Shown here in pieces: positions 9,612-18,624 of a DNA stretch of 64,000 nucleotides. The notes beneath the pieces are model-generated. The model was not told the DNA's origin. It saw only the letters and a list, made by a program, of their open reading frames with translations, and ran no database searches. The first letter of the stretch is position 1. Each line of letters opens with the position of its first letter. The stretch lies in the NCBI GenBank assembly GCA_002336485.1, contig DDCZ01000038.1, positions 15,950 through 79,949 on the forward strand. The letters are read 5' to 3'. Position numbers and translations under genes: made by a program. The DNA comes from Flavobacteriales bacterium UBA1993. GTDB lineage: Bacteria; Bacteroidota; Bacteroidia; Flavobacteriales_G; Salibacteraceae.

Positions 9612-11116
9612 AGGAAATATTCGCTTTTTCGGATCAGCATCCGATGATTTTCACTGCCTTGGATTTTTGGGTGTTTTTCATCGTGGTCTTTGCTGGATTC
9701 GCGCTTTTGTCAAAAAAGACGACGCTGCGGAATGCCTATTTGATGTTGGCCAGCTTCTTCTTTTATTACAAGACCAGCGGCACATTTCTAATCTTGTTGG
9801 TGTTCTCTATTCTGTTTGCCTACAGCACAGGTGCCTTAATTCACGGCGCTAAGAAAAGCTGGCATAAAAAAGCACTGTTAATTTCCTCCGTGGTGGTGCA
9901 TTTGTTCTTTCTATGCTACTTCAAGTACGCCTACTTTTTTGCCGATGTGGTTTCAGATTTATCTGGTTTCCATCTGCATGTTTTTGATCCTTTGGCATTG
10001 TTGGGCAACGCATTAGTTCAAACGGATTACTTCAGCATAGATCGAATCCTATTGCCCGTAGGTATTTCATTCTTCACCTTTCAGATCCTTACATATGTAG
10101 TGGATATCTATCGCGGAAAACTCGAGCCATTAAGGTCTCTGAGCGATTTTGGTTTCTACGTATCGTTCTTTCCACAGCTTGTAGCTGGTCCTATTGTTAG
10201 GGCAAGTGAGTTCATTCCACAATTGCACAAAACAAGCATTCTAACCAAAGCCGAATTTGGATTGGCCCTCTTCATGATATTAAAAGGGCTGTTCAAGAAG
10301 ATGTTTATCGGCGACTACATGGCTGTGAATTTTATAGATCGCGTGTTTGCCAATCCGTTGAGCTATACTGGCGTAGAGAATATAAGTGCCTTGGTTGCAT
10401 ACTCGCTTCAAGTCTACGTCGATTTCAGTGGATACACGGATATTGCCATTGGACTATCACTTCTCATGGGTTTTCGTTTAAGCCGCAATTTCAATTCGCC
10501 ATACAAAGCCTTGAGTGTGGGAGATTTTTGGAGAAGATGGCATATATCGTTGAGTACCTTCTTGAAGGATTATCTCTACATACCGATAGGAGGGAACAAG
10601 CATGGAGTGATCCGAACCAATATCAACCTAATGATTACAATGTTAATAGGAGGCTTGTGGCACGGAGCCAGTTGGAACTTCATTCTATGGGGAGCAATCA
10701 ATGGAGCCGGACTCCTTTTTTACAAATCATGGAAGAAAATTTCACCGTATGAGCTGAGTACGCATTGGTTGGTGCGCATCTGGCGTATTGGAATCACCTT
10801 TGCCTTTATAACGTTCACAAGAATCTGGTTTAGAGCGCCTGATACGCTGGGCGTGCGTCAATTTTTCAACCAAGTCAGAACCAACATGGGTTGGGAGATA
10901 ATACCGGACTTTATTGCTGGGTTTAAGTACACGTTGCTTGTAATGGCTTTGGGATTCTTGACACATTGGTTGAGCAATGATTTCAAGGATAAATGGCGCG
11001 ATCGGTTTATTCACGCCCACCCAATATATCAAGGACTTATTTGTATTTCGGTAATTGTGGTTATCTACCAAAGTCTGAGTGCTGAAGCACAGCCCTTCAT
11101 TTACTTCCAGTTTTAA
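9599..11116 (+). CDS. MBOAT family O-acyltransferase (AlgI/DltB-like)
   Basis: A 505-residue multi-pass membrane protein with MBOAT hallmarks: FFPQLVAGPIVR (~residue 190), YVDFSGYTDIAIG (~278), NFNSPYKALSVGDFWRRWH (~300) and the catalytic-His segment GGLWHGASWNF (~353). MBOAT proteins of this branch pass an acyl group, usually acetyl, across the membrane to a periplasmic acceptor, commonly with SGNH partners such as the two genes upstream. The longest frame begins at TTG 9599 inside the preceding gene. ATG 9644 (15 codons later) is an alternative that still keeps the first transmembrane segment. Confidence 0.88.
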   Translation: MDRIKEIFAFSDQHPMIFTALDFWVFFIVVFAGFALLSKKTTLRNAYLMLASFFFYYKTSGTFLILLVFSILFAYSTGALIHGAKKSWHKKALLISSVVVHLFFLCYFKYAYFFADVVSDLSGFHLHVFDPLALLGNALVQTDYFSIDRILLPVGISFFTFQILTYVVDIYRGKLEPLRSLSDFGFYVSFFPQLVAGPIVRASEFIPQLHKTSILTKAEFGLALFMILKGLFKKMFIGDYMAVNFIDRVFANPLSYTGVENISALVAYSLQVYVDFSGYTDIAIGLSLLMGFRLSRNFNSPYKALSVGDFWRRWHISLSTFLKDYLYIPIGGNKHGVIRTNINLMITMLIGGLWHGASWNFILWGAINGAGLLFYKSWKKISPYELSTHWLVRIWRIGITFAFITFTRIWFRAPDTLGVRQFFNQVRTNMGWEIIPDFIAGFKYTLLVMALGFLTHWLSNDFKDKWRDRFIHAHPIYQGLICISVIVVIYQSLSAEAQPFIYFQF

Positions 11117-11359
11117 CCTCTCGCCACAAACCAATGTAGGTTGAATTACATCTTATGGGTGTGTTCAATTAATTGCGGGCAAAGCAAATTTATGAGAAGC
11201 CTTGTTTAATAGTGCCGAGCACGGCGACAATCTCGCTGTGTCTATCAGAGAAATTACGGCGCTCGTAGATATGGAGATCAAGTCGGTGTAATTTGGCTCA
11301 CAGCGCAATTCAAAGCATGTTTTAATGATTATTTTCGATTCGAACTATACCCCTTCAAA
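11117..11359. other. 243-nt intergenic region, no gene called
   Basis: Between the MBOAT and FISUMP genes. A weak -7-like TATTTTCG at 11330-11337 is the only promoter hint. On the minus strand a ~33-codon stretch around 11190-11290 reads protein-like but has no start codon and is bounded by stops. It may be a relic, or chance. Confidence 0.3.
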
Positions 11360-12295
11360 ATGAACCACAAGCCACTATTTATAGCCTTCTTCTCTTTGAT
11401 TGTTTTGGCAGGATGCAAAGAAGAACGAACCCCCGAAATGAATGGCCCGCACATGCTATCGATTGTTTCTGGAGACAAGCAAAACGGAACTGTCGATGAA
11501 GCTCTTTTGGAACCGATTGTGATGCAAGCCTTGAACATAGAAGGAACTCCAATTGAAGGGGAAGATATATCCGTAACAATTGTTTCTGGTGGCGGATCGC
11601 TTGGCGACGAAACCTTAACAACGAATGTGGATGGAAATATTGAAATCTTCTGGACAATGGGACACGAGGCGTATCCAAAAATTGAAATCGAAGATGGGAA
11701 TGGATTCATCACAACGATTGAAATCGACTATGACCCGGAAACGACCATGACTGATCCCAGAGGCGATGGGTCTGTGTATAGTATTACTAATTACTGTGGC
11801 ACATATTGGATGACTCAGAACGTACGTTATGAAACAGAATCGTCCGAGATCAGAGCGGCGAATCCTGATGAATCGTATGGTCGCGCATATTACCCAATTG
11901 AGTTCGCAAGAGTTTGTCCAATTGGTTGGAAAGTGCCAACAGATAAGGACTGGATGAATCTTGAGGAATGTTTGGGGTTGACAGATTTAGGCGATTCAAA
12001 TGAAATCAGAGGCACGCATGGTGATGATATGAAGATGGACGCAGATTGGGATGATCAAACTTCTGGGGCGGATGGTACGGGCTCAAATTCGAGTGCCTTC
12101 AACGCACTTCCTGCAGGCATCTATGACGGTGTGAAGTTTAAATTCTTTGGCAAGCAAACGGGTTTCTGGTCCCCGTCTCAGGATTCAACAGAGACTAAAT
12201 ACTTGACCCGATTTCTTTATTACGATTCGGATGCCGTGCATCGGGTTGGTGTTTCCCAAGACACAGCTTTGTCTTGTCGTTGCATTAAGTCCTAG
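11360..12295 (+). CDS. FISUMP-domain lipoprotein
   Basis: A 311-residue protein with lipobox VLAGC (Cys19), followed by KEER, a charged stretch of the kind that can direct Bacteroidota lipoproteins to the surface. Residues ~35-115 look like an Ig-like beta domain. Residues ~125-311 match the Fibrobacter succinogenes major paralogous domain: YWMTQNVRY, ARVCPIGWKVPTDKDW, FNALPAGIY, FWSPSQD and the ending LSCRCIKS. Role unknown; FISUMP proteins are surface or secreted. The stop overlaps the stop of the convergent gene by 3 nt. Confidence 0.82.
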   Translation: MNHKPLFIAFFSLIVLAGCKEERTPEMNGPHMLSIVSGDKQNGTVDEALLEPIVMQALNIEGTPIEGEDISVTIVSGGGSLGDETLTTNVDGNIEIFWTMGHEAYPKIEIEDGNGFITTIEIDYDPETTMTDPRGDGSVYSITNYCGTYWMTQNVRYETESSEIRAANPDESYGRAYYPIEFARVCPIGWKVPTDKDWMNLEECLGLTDLGDSNEIRGTHGDDMKMDADWDDQTSGADGTGSNSSAFNALPAGIYDGVKFKFFGKQTGFWSPSQDSTETKYLTRFLYYDSDAVHRVGVSQDTALSCRCIKS

Positions 12296-13188
12296 CAACC
12301 CATGCTTACGTGATAGGCGGCGCACCCAACTAGTTCTCCATCATTCGCCAACGTTGATAGGTAGAGGACAGGTTCAAAGGTGTTGTAATGCCTAGATGCA
12401 TCTAGAATAATATCAAGCTTCTTATCGCCATCCAAATCACCAATAAAGTAAATGTGTGGCAGTCTGTCGTTGAAACTATATGTGGCAAATATGATCTGTT
12501 CAATTCCGTCTTTCTCAAGGGTGAGTCGGTAACTCGAAATCTCTGGCCATTCGTCGCTCGTTTGATGGTTATACACGTTGCCACTGGCGTGTAGCAAGTA
12601 GTTATGTCTCTTGAATTCCATTCTTAGTGAGTCATTAGGAAGCATTTTTGTGCGGCGATGAATGATGGGATCTAATAACGCGAGTCTTGCTGGTTTGAAG
12701 CCACTGAGTAAGAAGTAACAGGTGTCAGCGCTATCGGCAGCAACCACATTCCAACCCGATTTCTCTCCATCCTTATCCATCAGGGCATCATACCCTGGTT
12801 CAATGATTACCCTTGTCTTTCGCACGAAAACGTCACCATTTTTAAATAAGCCAACCCAACTTGAGTTTGCCCAATTTGGATTCACTTCCTCATTGTGGTA
12901 CGTGCCTGGGCTGAGAATCATGCATTGGTATTGCGTGTCTTTTGGGAAAGTCTCATAGACTGTATCACAATCCGTTGAATAACCCGTGATGGGGTGAATG
13001 AATTCTACCTCAGTTTCTTCATTTTCTGTTACCGAGGGCGCTGAATCTATCTCAATTACTTGCGGTTTCGAAGGAAGCTTGGATACAGTTTTGTTTGGGC
13101 TTTTTTCCGTTTCAGCGCAGCCAGAGAAAGTGGCAGTAAGGCATAGAAAGCATATGATAGAGAGGTGGCTTGGCCCGATGTTGAACAT
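12292..13188 (-). CDS. lipoprotein with FG-GAP-like calcium-loop motif
   Basis: A 298-residue lipoprotein with lipobox TFSGC (Cys24), then AETEKSPNK. A low-complexity linker precedes a beta-rich domain. Near the C-terminus is YFIGDLDGDKKLDIILD, which matches the D-x-D-G-D-x-x-x-D calcium-binding signature of FG-GAP/VCBS or dockerin-like loops. This suggests a surface protein stabilised by calcium. No named family recognised. Convergent with the FISUMP gene, with the stops overlapping. Confidence 0.7.
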   Translation of the reverse strand: MFNIGPSHLSIICFLCLTATFSGCAETEKSPNKTVSKLPSKPQVIEIDSAPSVTENEETEVEFIHPITGYSTDCDTVYETFPKDTQYQCMILSPGTYHNEEVNPNWANSSWVGLFKNGDVFVRKTRVIIEPGYDALMDKDGEKSGWNVVAADSADTCYFLLSGFKPARLALLDPIIHRRTKMLPNDSLRMEFKRHNYLLHASGNVYNHQTSDEWPEISSYRLTLEKDGIEQIIFATYSFNDRLPHIYFIGDLDGDKKLDIILDASRHYNTFEPVLYLSTLANDGELVGCAAYHVSMGC

Positions 13189-13240
13189 TTTCAGCTTGTT
13201 TCAGCCAAGGTAAAGAAACCGTTTGATGATCATATGGCTT

Positions 13241-14170
13241 CTAAAACTGCCGCAAAACCTCAATCCGTTTTTCGATCGGTGGGTGTGTAGCGAATATAGA
13301 ACTCAGTGAAAAGCCCTTTTTCTTTTCAGAGGGGTGCTCAATAAACATCTGAGCAACGTCTTCGCGTTTAACGGCCTCAATCAATGGATCGCGGCTAATT
13401 TTTTCGAGTGCGCTGGCCAAAGCCAATGGTTTCTTGGTTAATTCCACCGCACCGGCGTCAGCTAAGTATTCGCGTTTACGTGAAATTGAGAAGCGAAATA
13501 ACATGCTTAGAAGCCAACCTATCCCAGCCAAAGCAATCACCACGACAATGATGCCGCTGTTATTTTTCTTTCCACGTCCGGAGAAGTAGAGGCTGCGAAG
13601 TCCAATTTCGGCGACAAAAGCAAAAATGCCAACGAAGATGATGCTCACTACTAATAAGCGCACGTCACGGTTTCGAATATGGGTGAGTTCATGCGCAATA
13701 ACAGTTTCTAATTCATCGTCGTTCAACATGTTGATGATGCCCTCGCTTAAACTGATCGCGTAGGTTTTTTTAGTCAAACCGCTCGCAAATGCATTTAACG
13801 ACTCGTCAGGAATTATATACAACTTGGGAATATCTAATCCACGAGAGATACACAGGTTTTCGAGTAGGTTGTATACGCGCAAGTTTTCTTTGCGCTCCAG
13901 CGGTTTAGCACTCGTCGCTCTCTGAATCATGGCGGTGTGGCCAAACCACGCAATCGTAAACCAAATGGCCACAGCAACTAGAACAAAAGGGGTGTAGAGC
14001 AGCGCTTCGTCGTTAACTACGCCAAATGAGATTGGCTCTTCAGACATGAAGTTTAGAATGTGAAAAAAGGCCACGACCAGAACGATGAGCACTGTTGGGA
14101 ACATCAGCAACAGCAACATTGATTTGGTGTTGTTGCGCCTAATTTGCGCCTGAAGACCTATGTATTTCAT
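13241..14170 (-). CDS. htpX: M48 family zinc metallopeptidase, HtpX-like
   Basis: A 309-residue membrane protease with two N-terminal transmembrane segments (~18-42 and ~60-78), the zinc-binding VIAHELTHIRNRD (His160, Glu161, His164), two further membrane segments (~170-220) and the third-ligand region KREYLADAGAVEL. Ends with FATHPPIEKRIEVLRQF, typical of M48. HtpX degrades misfolded or damaged membrane proteins. It lies 7 nt downstream of a LemA gene, a pairing seen widely in bacteria, and is probably transcribed from the LemA promoter. Symbol by family resemblance; the closest subfamily was not tested. Confidence 0.85.
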   Translation of the reverse strand: MKYIGLQAQIRRNNTKSMLLLLMFPTVLIVLVVAFFHILNFMSEEPISFGVVNDEALLYTPFVLVAVAIWFTIAWFGHTAMIQRATSAKPLERKENLRVYNLLENLCISRGLDIPKLYIIPDESLNAFASGLTKKTYAISLSEGIINMLNDDELETVIAHELTHIRNRDVRLLVVSIIFVGIFAFVAEIGLRSLYFSGRGKKNNSGIIVVVIALAGIGWLLSMLFRFSISRKREYLADAGAVELTKKPLALASALEKISRDPLIEAVKREDVAQMFIEHPSEKKKGFSLSSIFATHPPIEKRIEVLRQF

Positions 14171-14177
14171 TCTTTAA

Positions 14178-14744
14178 TTAGTCGAAGCTAACTTTTGGCG
14201 CAGTTTCGTGCGCAGCTCGATCGGCGCTAGAAATCTCAAACATGACTTCTTTGTTAAACCCAAACATGCCAGCAATTATATTGGAAGGAAATGTCTGGAC
14301 TGAATTGTTAAGCTCCTTGGTTGCTGAGTTGAAGAACCTTCGGGCAGCAGCAAGTTTGTTTTCAACGTCAGAAATTTCGCCTTGAAGTTGAAGGAAGTTG
14401 GTGTTTGCTTTTAAGTCAGGGTACGCCTCAACTGCAATTTTCAATCCACCGAGGGCGCTTGATAGCATGTTCTCTGCACCGATTTTTTCGTTAATCGACC
14501 CAGCGCTCATCGCTGCAGATCGAGCCTGAGTGATACGCGTAAGGACGCCATCCTCATGCTTCATATAGCCTTTTACCGAATCAACCAGCTGAGGGATAAG
14601 GTCATGTCGTTGTTTTAGCTGAACATCAATGTCAGCGAACGCGTTTTCTCGGTTGTTTCTCAGCTTCACCAGTCGGTTGTACATTGAAGCAAGCATGACA
14701 ATAAGAAGAAAGATTACAATTCCGCCAATGGCTAAAGACATCAT
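14178..14744 (-). CDS. lemA: LemA family protein
   Basis: A 188-residue protein with one N-terminal transmembrane helix (~4-24) and a cytoplasmic or periplasmic helical bundle. LemA signatures are NRLVKLRNNRENAFADIDVQ (~25-44), QRHDLIPQLVDSVKGY, AYPDLKAN, FLQLQGEISDVENKLAAARRF (part) and FNSATKELNNSVQTFPSNI. The frame opens 18 codons further upstream, but ATG 14744 fits the promoter 24 nt away. First gene of a two-gene operon with the M48 protease. The molecular function of LemA is not settled. Confidence 0.88.
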   Translation of the reverse strand: MMSLAIGGIVIFLLIVMLASMYNRLVKLRNNRENAFADIDVQLKQRHDLIPQLVDSVKGYMKHEDGVLTRITQARSAAMSAGSINEKIGAENMLSSALGGLKIAVEAYPDLKANTNFLQLQGEISDVENKLAAARRFFNSATKELNNSVQTFPSNIIAGMFGFNKEVMFEISSADRAAHETAPKVSFD

Positions 14745-14768
14745 GATAGTGTTTGTTTTGGTAAGCGT

Positions 14769-14798
14769 CAAATTTACTCCCAGATAGCGCCATTGCAA
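14769..14798 (-). promoter_or_regulatory. promoter of lemA-htpX operon
   Basis: On the minus strand TTG (14798-14796), a 19-nt spacer and TAAATTTG (14776-14769) match the Bacteroidota -33/-7 pattern exactly. The -7 box lies 24 nt upstream of ATG 14744, giving a leader of roughly 20 nt. Confidence 0.7.
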
Positions 14799-14983
14799 TA
14801 CCGTTCATCATAATTAATTCATAAAGGATCGGTTTCGAAAGCAACGGCTCTTAGAAATGTCGAAATCGTCTCTGACAATGGTGGGAAATAACATTGTAGT
14901 ATCGATGACCAATTGTCCATAAATGTGAACTATGAGCAGGAACTTAAAACGGTTGCGAGACAGAGTACCCTGATTCTTACACC

Positions 14984-14991
14984 TACTTTTG
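14984..14991 (+). promoter_or_regulatory. -7 element, TRIC-family gene; predicts leaderless mRNA
   Basis: TACTTTTG is an exact TAnnTTTG and ends 4 nt before ATG 14996, placing the expected +1 at or next to the A of the start codon. No well-spaced -33 TTG is visible. Confidence 0.5.
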
Positions 14992-14995
14992 TATT

Positions 14996-15649
14996 ATGGA
15001 ATTTTCACTTTTTAGTGTGTTGGATTTGCTGGGAGCACTGGCCTTTGCAATTTCTGGGGCATCCTTGGCTATTGAAAAGAAATTTGATCTATTCGGGGTC
15101 TTTGTTCTCGCCTTTGTTACCTCAATCGGAGGAGGAACTGTCCGTGATATTTTGATTGGCCAAACTCCCGTTGATTGGATGAGTAATGGCCTTTTGATCA
15201 GTACGATTGCAGCAGGCGCATTACTTACGCTTTTGTTTAATCCGTATGTACAGAAACTCAGATTTATAGTTTACCTCTTCGACGCCATCGGTCTTGGACT
15301 GTTCACCATGGCCGGGATTCAAAAAGGACTTTCCTTAGACATGAACATTTTCATTTGTATTAGCTTGGGCACTATTTCCGCAACCTTTGGCGGACTCCTT
15401 CGAGACATTATTACGGGTGAAAAACCAATGCTACTTACTCGAAAGGAAATCTATGCAATAGCGAGTGCCATTGGCGGTGGATCCTTTTTTGCATTCCGAT
15501 ATTTTGAACTTCCAATGGAAATCAACGTACCGATGACCATCCTCATCGTCTTCTTAGTCCGTCACATTACCTATAAAATGGGTATTCGTCTTCCGGGTGT
15601 GGATGAGAATGGGAAGTGGGTTCGAAACAATGTAGACCCAAAAAGCTAA
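14996..15649 (+). CDS. trimeric intracellular cation channel / UPF0126 family membrane protein
   Basis: A 217-residue protein with seven predicted membrane segments in two repeated halves of three plus one. Each half has a glycine-rich signature: SIGGGTVRDILIG (~40-52) and ATFGGLLRDIITGEKP (~127-142). This is the UPF0126/TRIC fold. Members form homotrimeric cation (K+) channels; some E. coli relatives are annotated as glycine-related transporters. Monocistronic, divergent from lemA, ending 6 nt from a convergent lipoprotein gene. Confidence 0.85.
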   Translation: MEFSLFSVLDLLGALAFAISGASLAIEKKFDLFGVFVLAFVTSIGGGTVRDILIGQTPVDWMSNGLLISTIAAGALLTLLFNPYVQKLRFIVYLFDAIGLGLFTMAGIQKGLSLDMNIFICISLGTISATFGGLLRDIITGEKPMLLTRKEIYAIASAIGGGSFFAFRYFELPMEINVPMTILIVFLVRHITYKMGIRLPGVDENGKWVRNNVDPKS

Positions 15650-15655
15650 GCTGGG

Positions 15656-16108
15656 TTACTTTAATGTACACGTAAACCCAGCACTCTCAAAGTTGGCGAG
15701 TGCAGCCTCAAAGACGGATTTTCCTTCGTAGTCACTGTAGCATATGTCCGAATCGTTGGCGCCATTTGTGCATTTATAACAAACGTCTTCTACGGTCACT
15801 TGAGCTGAGGCAAAGTCTTCTTTCTTCAGGTTTTCAGAGCTTGCGGTAAGATAAATGTCAAAAGTACCGGCATCGTCCCAAATGAAATTAACGGACGCTG
15901 CGATGTCTACTTGAAATACCTGATTTCCATTTTGAAACTCCTCAATTTCCCAATTTAAATAATGTGCATCCTCTGAACATGACGTTAACGTCACATTGTC
16001 AAATACAGTTACTGTGGTTCCAGGTTCAATCAAAATACATGCGGTGGGTTCCTTTTGGCAGCTTAAGGCTATGAAGCCGATAAACAAGGTGAACAAATGA
16101 ATTTTCAT
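15656..16108 (-). CDS. PKD-like domain lipoprotein
   Basis: A 150-residue lipoprotein with lipobox IALSC (Cys17) followed by QKEP, which resembles the charged surface-export signal of Bacteroidota lipoproteins. Residues ~28-108 have a PKD/Ig-like pattern (NVTLTSCSEDAHYLNWEI, FIWDDAGTFDIYLTA). The end carries CYKCTNGANDSDICYSDYEG, a cysteine-rich segment, and a final Cys. It begins 22 nt after the LolD-like gene stop on the same strand and is likely co-transcribed. Function unknown. Confidence 0.75.
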   Translation of the reverse strand: MKIHLFTLFIGFIALSCQKEPTACILIEPGTTVTVFDNVTLTSCSEDAHYLNWEIEEFQNGNQVFQVDIAASVNFIWDDAGTFDIYLTASSENLKKEDFASAQVTVEDVCYKCTNGANDSDICYSDYEGKSVFEAALANFESAGFTCTLK

Positions 16109-16130
16109 AGATGTGTTTTAATACTTCGGC

Positions 16131-16790
16131 CTAGCGTTCAATTACTCCGTCGGCTATGGTAAGCTTGCGATCGGCCATCTCCGCCAATGTTCCATTATGG
16201 GTAACTATTACGAATGTTTGATCAAAAGCTTCACGCAGATCAAAAAACAGCTGATGAAGCTGCTCCGCATTCTTCGAGTCCAAATTACCAGAAGGCTCGT
16301 CAGCAAAGACAACGGCGGGTTGGTTTATCAGCGAACGAGCAACGGCCACTCGCTGTTGTTCTCCTCCGCTAAGCTGACCCGGTTTATGGTGTGCTCTATT
16401 GTCTACTCCAAGGAATTTAAGGAGGTCCAATGCCTTTGCTTCTGCCTCAGATTTTGACAACCCTTTTATAAATGCAGGCAAGCATACGTTTTCAATCGCG
16501 TTGAACTCTGGTAACAATTGATGAAACTGAAAAACGAAACCGATCGATGTGTTTCTAAAATGGCTCAAGGCTTTATCGCTGAGACCAAGCACATCCGTAT
16601 TTGCGATGTTCAGAACGCCACTATCGGCTCTATCCAAGGTTCCCAAAATTTGAAGAAGCGTCGTTTTTCCTGCGCCGGAAGCACCAACGATACTCACGAT
16701 CTCTTTGGCTTCAATGCTTAGGTTAATGCCCTTTAAGACATCCAGTTCACCGTAGCTCTTTCGGATATTTTGTGCTTCGATTATAGGCAT
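16131..16790 (-). CDS. lolD: ABC transporter ATP-binding protein, LolD-like
   Basis: A 219-residue ABC ATPase with Walker A GASGAGKT (~36-43), Q-loop [12 protein letters not shown], signature LSGGEQQR (~140) and Walker B AVVFADEP, then D-loop SGNLD and H-loop IVTHN. Length and the [16 protein letters not shown] segment match the LolD/MacB-type subfamily, which powers lipoprotein release from the inner membrane or related mechanotransmission. The cognate permease (LolC/E) is not in this window, so the assignment is by ATPase subfamily only. A one-mismatch -7 box (TACATTCG) ends 5 nt upstream of the ATG. Confidence 0.85.
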   Translation of the reverse strand: MPIIEAQNIRKSYGELDVLKGINLSIEAKEIVSIVGASGAGKTTLLQILGTLDRADSGVLNIANTDVLGLSDKALSHFRNTSIGFVFQFHQLLPEFNAIENVCLPAFIKGLSKSEAEAKALDLLKFLGVDNRAHHKPGQLSGGEQQRVAVARSLINQPAVVFADEPSGNLDSKNAEQLHQLFFDLREAFDQTFVIVTHNGTLAEMADRKLTIADGVIER

Positions 16791-16854
16791 GGGTGCGAAT
16801 GTAAAGGTTAAGAAGCTACTTCGGATTGGGCATTTTACACGTTCCTATTGAGGC

Positions 16855-16862
16855 TACATTTG
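16855..16862 (+). promoter_or_regulatory. -7 element, GT-C-like gene; predicts leaderless mRNA
   Basis: TACATTTG is an exact TAnnTTTG ending 4 nt before ATG 16867. The intergenic region also serves the divergent LolD-type gene. Confidence 0.5.
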
Positions 16863-16866
16863 CCGC

Positions 16867-18624
16867 ATGTTCGCACTGTCAAAAAACAAGGTTCCGATAC
16901 TAATAGCTTTCTTGGCTTTCAGTTGGATGATCATTGCAGGGCAGTGGAGGGCAGAGAATGTAATACGCGGCGATGCGCGAGGATATTGCGCCTATTTGGC
17001 CAATTGGGTGGTTTACGGTGAATTTGATTTTGCCTTTTACGACGACCTCGACCCCGATACAAAAGAGCGATACTGGCTAAATACATACCCCGATAGCAAG
17101 TCCATTCCAAAATTAACCATGGGTGTGGCCTATGCCCAGCTTCCCTTGTTTTATGCTGCCCATTTGGTTGCTGGACCCATGGGGTTTGCACGCGATGGTT
17201 GGTCCATGCCATATCAACTTAGCGTAGGACTAAGTGGAATACTCTTTTTCCTATTTGGATTGATCGCGCTAAGGGCTTTTTTGGTTCGGAGGTTCTCCGA
17301 TTCGCTGAGCGACTTTACATTGCTCTTGGTCGGGCTTGGCACCAATCTCCTTTATTATGCTGGACCCGATAACGCCATTTCTCATGTCTTCACATTCGCC
17401 CTCTTTTCCATGGCGCTGCTTGCTTTTGATTCATGGCTGGAAAAGGGAAGAAGTTATAATCTGATGTTCACTGCATTGCTGTATGGATGGATCATGCTAA
17501 TTCGCCCTACCAACGGAATATTCATGTTGATTCCATTGATTCAGTTAATCGATTCTGGTCAATGGCGCGCGTTGTTTCAATGGGCAACGGTTCCGGCAAT
17601 ATTCTTTGCGCTGCTTCCATTTCTTCCTCAAATGATGCTTTGGCATGAAGCCTCGGGGCATTGGTTTTTCTACAGCTACGGGGAAGAGCAGATTTTTTGG
17701 TTGAAACCGGAAATTCTAAATGGATTATTTAGTTATCGCAATGGTTGGCTTATGTATACTCCAGTAATGATGTTGGCTTTGCTCGGCGTTGGGTTTTTAT
17801 GGAAGATAGACCGAGCGTTGACAATCGCGGGAGCAATTTGCATTCCTGCCCATATCTATGTGGTTTTCTCTTGGTGGTGCTGGTATTATGGAGATAGCTT
17901 CAGCATCCGGCCGATGATCGACATATATCCTTTACTGGCTGTATTCATCGCCTCATTTTTGAGATGGTTCATGGCGAGAAACAACGCCACGTTTGCAGCG
18001 ACTTTCATCATAGGCGTCGCTTTCATCGGAAATAGTCTGTTGCAAACGAGACAATATGAGCGTGCGCAACTCTCCGGAAGCGCGATGACCAAAAGCGCCT
18101 TTGATTTACTCTTTCTTAACCCCAACGCACCATCAAACATGGCTCTAACAGGGTTGTGGAAAGCACCGGATGTTGAGCGTTTGATGGAAGGGAAACCAGA
18201 GCGTGTTAAGCGAGACACGGTAATTGAGCAAACCTGGAAGCCAGATTTTGATTCAGGTGAGCTGGCTGGGTCAATGGATTATAGCCCGCAGTTGAGCGTT
18301 CCAGCTAGTGATTTAAACACATCCTTTGACCGGGTGTTGAGAATAGGCGTCGATCTTAAATGCAGCAATTACGCTAGATCTGAAGTTATGCTCATTATGA
18401 GCTTTGAGGTTAACAAGAAGTCCACATCGTATCAGAGCTTAGAGCTGGATAGGCTGCCTTTAAAGGAAGATGAATGGGATAGGGCAGAGGCGTACCTTCA
18501 GAAGCCGGCAGACCTGCCCGATGGCGCCACCCTTGAAGTCTTTCTGTGGTTGCGAAATGGCAAAGGCCGCGTCGCGTATAAAGATCTTAGGGTTGAGCAA
18601 CTGGATTGCCCGTACAGCGAATAA
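16867..18624 (+). CDS. multi-pass membrane protein, GT-C glycosyltransferase-like
   Basis: A 585-residue protein with about ten membrane helices up to ~residue 400 and a soluble C-terminal beta-rich domain (~420-585). An acidic motif after the first helix (VIRGDARGYCAYLANW, ~33-48) sits where GT-C/ArnT/PMT-type enzymes carry their catalytic Asp/Glu. WVVYGEFDFAFYDD and TMGVAYAQLPLFYAAH also resemble Bacteroidota dolichyl-phosphate-mannose-transferase-like proteins. Predicted to move a sugar from a lipid carrier to an extracytoplasmic acceptor; neither is identifiable. Its stop abuts the stop of the convergent lipoprotein gene. Confidence 0.6.
   Translation: MFALSKNKVPILIAFLAFSWMIIAGQWRAENVIRGDARGYCAYLANWVVYGEFDFAFYDDLDPDTKERYWLNTYPDSKSIPKLTMGVAYAQLPLFYAAHLVAGPMGFARDGWSMPYQLSVGLSGILFFLFGLIALRAFLVRRFSDSLSDFTLLLVGLGTNLLYYAGPDNAISHVFTFALFSMALLAFDSWLEKGRSYNLMFTALLYGWIMLIRPTNGIFMLIPLIQLIDSGQWRALFQWATVPAIFFALLPFLPQMMLWHEASGHWFFYSYGEEQIFWLKPEILNGLFSYRNGWLMYTPVMMLALLGVGFLWKIDRALTIAGAICIPAHIYVVFSWWCWYYGDSFSIRPMIDIYPLLAVFIASFLRWFMARNNATFAATFIIGVAFIGNSLLQTRQYERAQLSGSAMTKSAFDLLFLNPNAPSNMALTGLWKAPDVERLMEGKPERVKRDTVIEQTWKPDFDSGELAGSMDYSPQLSVPASDLNTSFDRVLRIGVDLKCSNYARSEVMLIMSFEVNKKSTSYQSLELDRLPLKEDEWDRAEAYLQKPADLPDGATLEVFLWLRNGKGRVAYKDLRVEQLDCPYSE

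Noticed and set aside
10742..11134. 130-codon minus-strand ORF within the MBOAT gene
   Set aside because: Lies inside a well-supported membrane acyltransferase gene, has no family resemblance and shows shadow-like composition.
11190..11290. Minus-strand protein-like stretch of ~33 codons in the MBOAT-FISUMP gap
   Set aside because: No start codon, stops at both ends, too short to recognise; may be a relic or chance.
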